Positions 5,529 to 6,432 of a DNA stretch of 6,432 nt are shown here, one piece after another. The stretch covers positions 1 to 6,432 of the forward strand of contig CAYZZX010000091.1 in the NCBI GenBank assembly GCA_964483085.1. Direction: 5' to 3'. This stretch comes from JALHFZ01 sp964483085. Lineage in GTDB: Bacteria > Synergistota > Synergistia > Synergistales > Aminobacteriaceae. Below the pieces are notes generated by a model. That model was not told where the DNA came from. It saw only the letters and a program-made list of their open reading frames with translations, and made no database searches. The stretch's first letter is position 1; every line of letters starts with the position of its first letter. The translations under genes and the position numbers were made by a program.

Positions 5529-6071
5529 CTAGAGCTTTTCGAGCTCTGTATAGTCCGTTTCGACGGATGTTTCGCGCCCGAAGACTGTCACGGCAAACTT
5601 CACTTTGCCTTTGTCGGCGTTTACCTCGACGACCGGTCCTACCTGGCCTTCGAAGGGGCCGCTTTTCACTTTAACTGTATCGCCCGGGCGAAGGTTGATC
5701 TCTATTTTTGGCTTCGCATGGTCCTTATCCACCTTCGCCATAATCTCCCGAACTTCTTTTTCGGTAAGGGGGATAGGGTGGTTTCCGGAACCGACAAAGC
5801 CCGTAACGCCGGGTGTGTGCCGTACCACATACCAGGACTGGTCGCTGAGGCGCATCTCAACAAGAACATAGCTCGGAAAAAGCTTCCGTATTACCTTTTT
5901 ACTTTTTCCGTCTTTTACGGTGACTCGCTCCTCAACGGGAACAAGTGCGGCAAAGATGAGATCTTCCATGCCCATAGTGGCGATTCTCTGTTCCAGATTC
6001 GCCTTCACCCTGTTCTCATATCCTGCATAGGTCTGCACTATATACCAGCGGCGTTCTTCAATACTTTCCAT
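5529..6071 (-). CDS. nusG: transcription elongation/termination factor NusG
   Basis: A 180-residue NusG. The NGN domain (about residues 8-115) opens with RRWYIVQTYAGYE and has FPSYVLVEM (65-73) and TPGVTGFVG (86-94). The KOW domain (about 127-175) has PGDTVKVKSGPFEG and FGRETSV. NusG binds the RNA polymerase clamp and links it to Rho or to the leading ribosome. The start at ATG 6071 is the only in-frame start before the conserved RRWY, yet no Shine-Dalgarno lies directly before it. The strong GGAGGTGA (6104-6097) ends its core 28 bases upstream, across an 18-base hairpin. A 6-bp hairpin (5531-5547) overlaps the stop codon. The gene lies in the usual secE-nusG-rplK order. Confidence 0.98.
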   Translation of the reverse strand: MESIEERRWYIVQTYAGYENRVKANLEQRIATMGMEDLIFAALVPVEERVTVKDGKSKKVIRKLFPSYVLVEMRLSDQSWYVVRHTPGVTGFVGSGNHPIPLTEKEVREIMAKVDKDHAKPKIEINLRPGDTVKVKSGPFEGQVGPVVEVNADKGKVKFAVTVFGRETSVETDYTELEKL

Positions 6072-6078
6072 ATATAAA

Positions 6079-6104
6079 GGGGGTCTTGCGGCCCCCTCAC
6101 CTCC
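6079..6104 (-). promoter_or_regulatory. nusG ribosome binding site with interposed hairpin
   Basis: The minus strand has the strong Shine-Dalgarno GGAGG (6104-6100, extended to GGAGGTGA), then a hairpin at 6096-6079. The hairpin is GGGGG/CCCCC, a C-A mismatch, then a C-G pair closing a GCAA (GNRA-type) tetraloop. It is followed by TTTATAT and the ATG. Linear spacing from GGAGG to ATG is 28 bases, too long for normal initiation. Folding the 18-base hairpin leaves 10 bases, which is workable. No alternative in-frame start lies closer to the Shine-Dalgarno. The sequence is clear; the bridging role is inferred. Confidence 0.6.
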
Positions 6105-6128
6105 CTGCCGATCTCTGGAATGATCGTG

Positions 6129-6152
6129 AAAAACAACTGCCTGGACCGGCAG
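6129..6152 (-). terminator. weak terminator-like hairpin after secE
   Basis: On the minus strand, CTGCC (6152-6148) and GGCAG (6141-6137) form a 5-bp stem with a 6-base loop, followed by TTGTTTTT (6136-6129). It starts 6 bases after the secE stop codon. The stem is short, so it may be a partial attenuator or an RNA-stabilising 3' end, or it may be chance. Confidence 0.35.
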
Positions 6153-6158
6153 CGTACA

Positions 6159-6341
6159 TTATCTAAAAAGTCTCGAGAAAATTCCCGTGAGCACCATGTC
6201 CACGAGTCCGAGGTAAGCCGAAACGATAAGGGTAAAAGCGATGACCACAATAGTGGAATACCATACCTGCTTTTTTCCCGGCCACGTTACTTTTTTTAAT
6301 TCCGCTCTTGCTTCTCGAACGAAGGTGAGGACATTTCCCAC
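6159..6341 (-). CDS. secE: preprotein translocase subunit SecE
   Basis: A 60-residue single-span SecE of the short form found in most bacteria outside the gammaproteobacteria. An amphipathic surface helix with the family signature ARAELKKVTWPGKKQVW (residues 11-27) is followed by one transmembrane helix (about 28-52, VVIAFTLIVSAYLGLVDMVL). SecE clamps SecY in the inner-membrane translocon. The start is GTG at 6341, chosen because GGAGG sits 8 bases upstream and because the signature begins soon after it. The next ATG (6334) would be only marginally shorter and has no well-placed ribosome binding site. The gene lies 37 bases downstream of tRNA-Trp and 87 bases before nusG, as in many bacteria. 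Confidence 0.96.
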   Translation of the reverse strand: MGNVLTFVREARAELKKVTWPGKKQVWYSTIVVIAFTLIVSAYLGLVDMVLTGIFSRLFR

Positions 6342-6378
6342 AACCTCGGCCTCCTATCTTTTTGAACAAAAATAAATT

Positions 6379-6432
6379 TGGCAGGCCCGGCAGGACTCGA
6401 ACCTGCAACCCCCGGTTTTGGAGACCAGTGCT
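6379..6432 (-). tRNA. tRNA-Trp (anticodon CCA), 3' part; 5' end outside window
   Basis: On the minus strand the sequence shows anticodon stem CTGGT/ACCGG with loop CTCCAAA, anticodon CCA at 6421-6419, and T-arm GCAGG-TTCGAGT-CCTGC. The 3' acceptor strand CGGGCCT is followed by discriminator G73 (6382) and an encoded CCA (6381-6379). G73 is the usual bacterial tRNA-Trp identity base. The D-arm and 5' acceptor strand lie past the window edge. Placement just before secE is common in bacteria and suggests co-transcription. Confidence 0.96.

Noticed and set aside
5531..5547. AGAGCT/AGCTCT hairpin over the nusG stop codon as a terminator
   Set aside because: It is followed by AGATATATATTC rather than a T run and is largely within coding sequence, so it is likely incidental.

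Overview
All genes in this window lie on the minus strand, so the gene order is read from high to low coordinates. The upstream two thirds is a translation and transcription housekeeping block: tRNA-Trp (cut by the window edge), secE, nusG, rplK, rplA, rplJ, rplL. This is the usual bacterial order. It is followed by three accessory genes (a TIM-barrel amidohydrolase, a YgjP/DUF45-type zinc metallopeptidase and an exported Sel1-repeat protein), and then a tRNA-Val cut by the other edge. The organism is a bacterium. The Shine-Dalgarno sequences are strong, base composition is roughly balanced, and the rplJ leader ends in a terminator-like hairpin as in Firmicutes. A deep-branching anaerobic lineage such as Synergistota or Clostridia would fit, but this is only an impression from protein style and cannot be fixed without a database.

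Region 6432-3045: tRNA-Trp is followed after 37 bases by secE (GTG start), then nusG, rplK, rplA, rplJ and rplL. Several junctions carry RNA structure. There are terminator-like hairpins after secE and after nusG. The strong Shine-Dalgarno of nusG sits 28 bases from its ATG with a G-C hairpin between them. A hairpin in front of rplA resembles the 23S rRNA site bound by L1, and an L10-leader domain with an attenuator precedes rplJ. Together these suggest separate autogenous control of the L11-L1 and L10-L12 units inside one cluster.

Region 3044-2938: rplL is closed by a strong intrinsic terminator. rpoB, which follows rplL in most bacteria, is not there, so the classical rplJL-rpoBC linkage is broken at this point.

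Region 2937-250: the amidohydrolase and metallopeptidase genes are 17 bases apart and probably co-transcribed. The Sel1-repeat gene follows after 121 bases. I see no evidence for a defence system, mobile element, CRISPR array or biosynthetic cluster.

Region 249-1: a good sigma-70-type promoter (TTGACC, 17 bases, TATACT) drives the tRNA-Val gene at the edge. No gene-free stretch exceeds about 200 bases.
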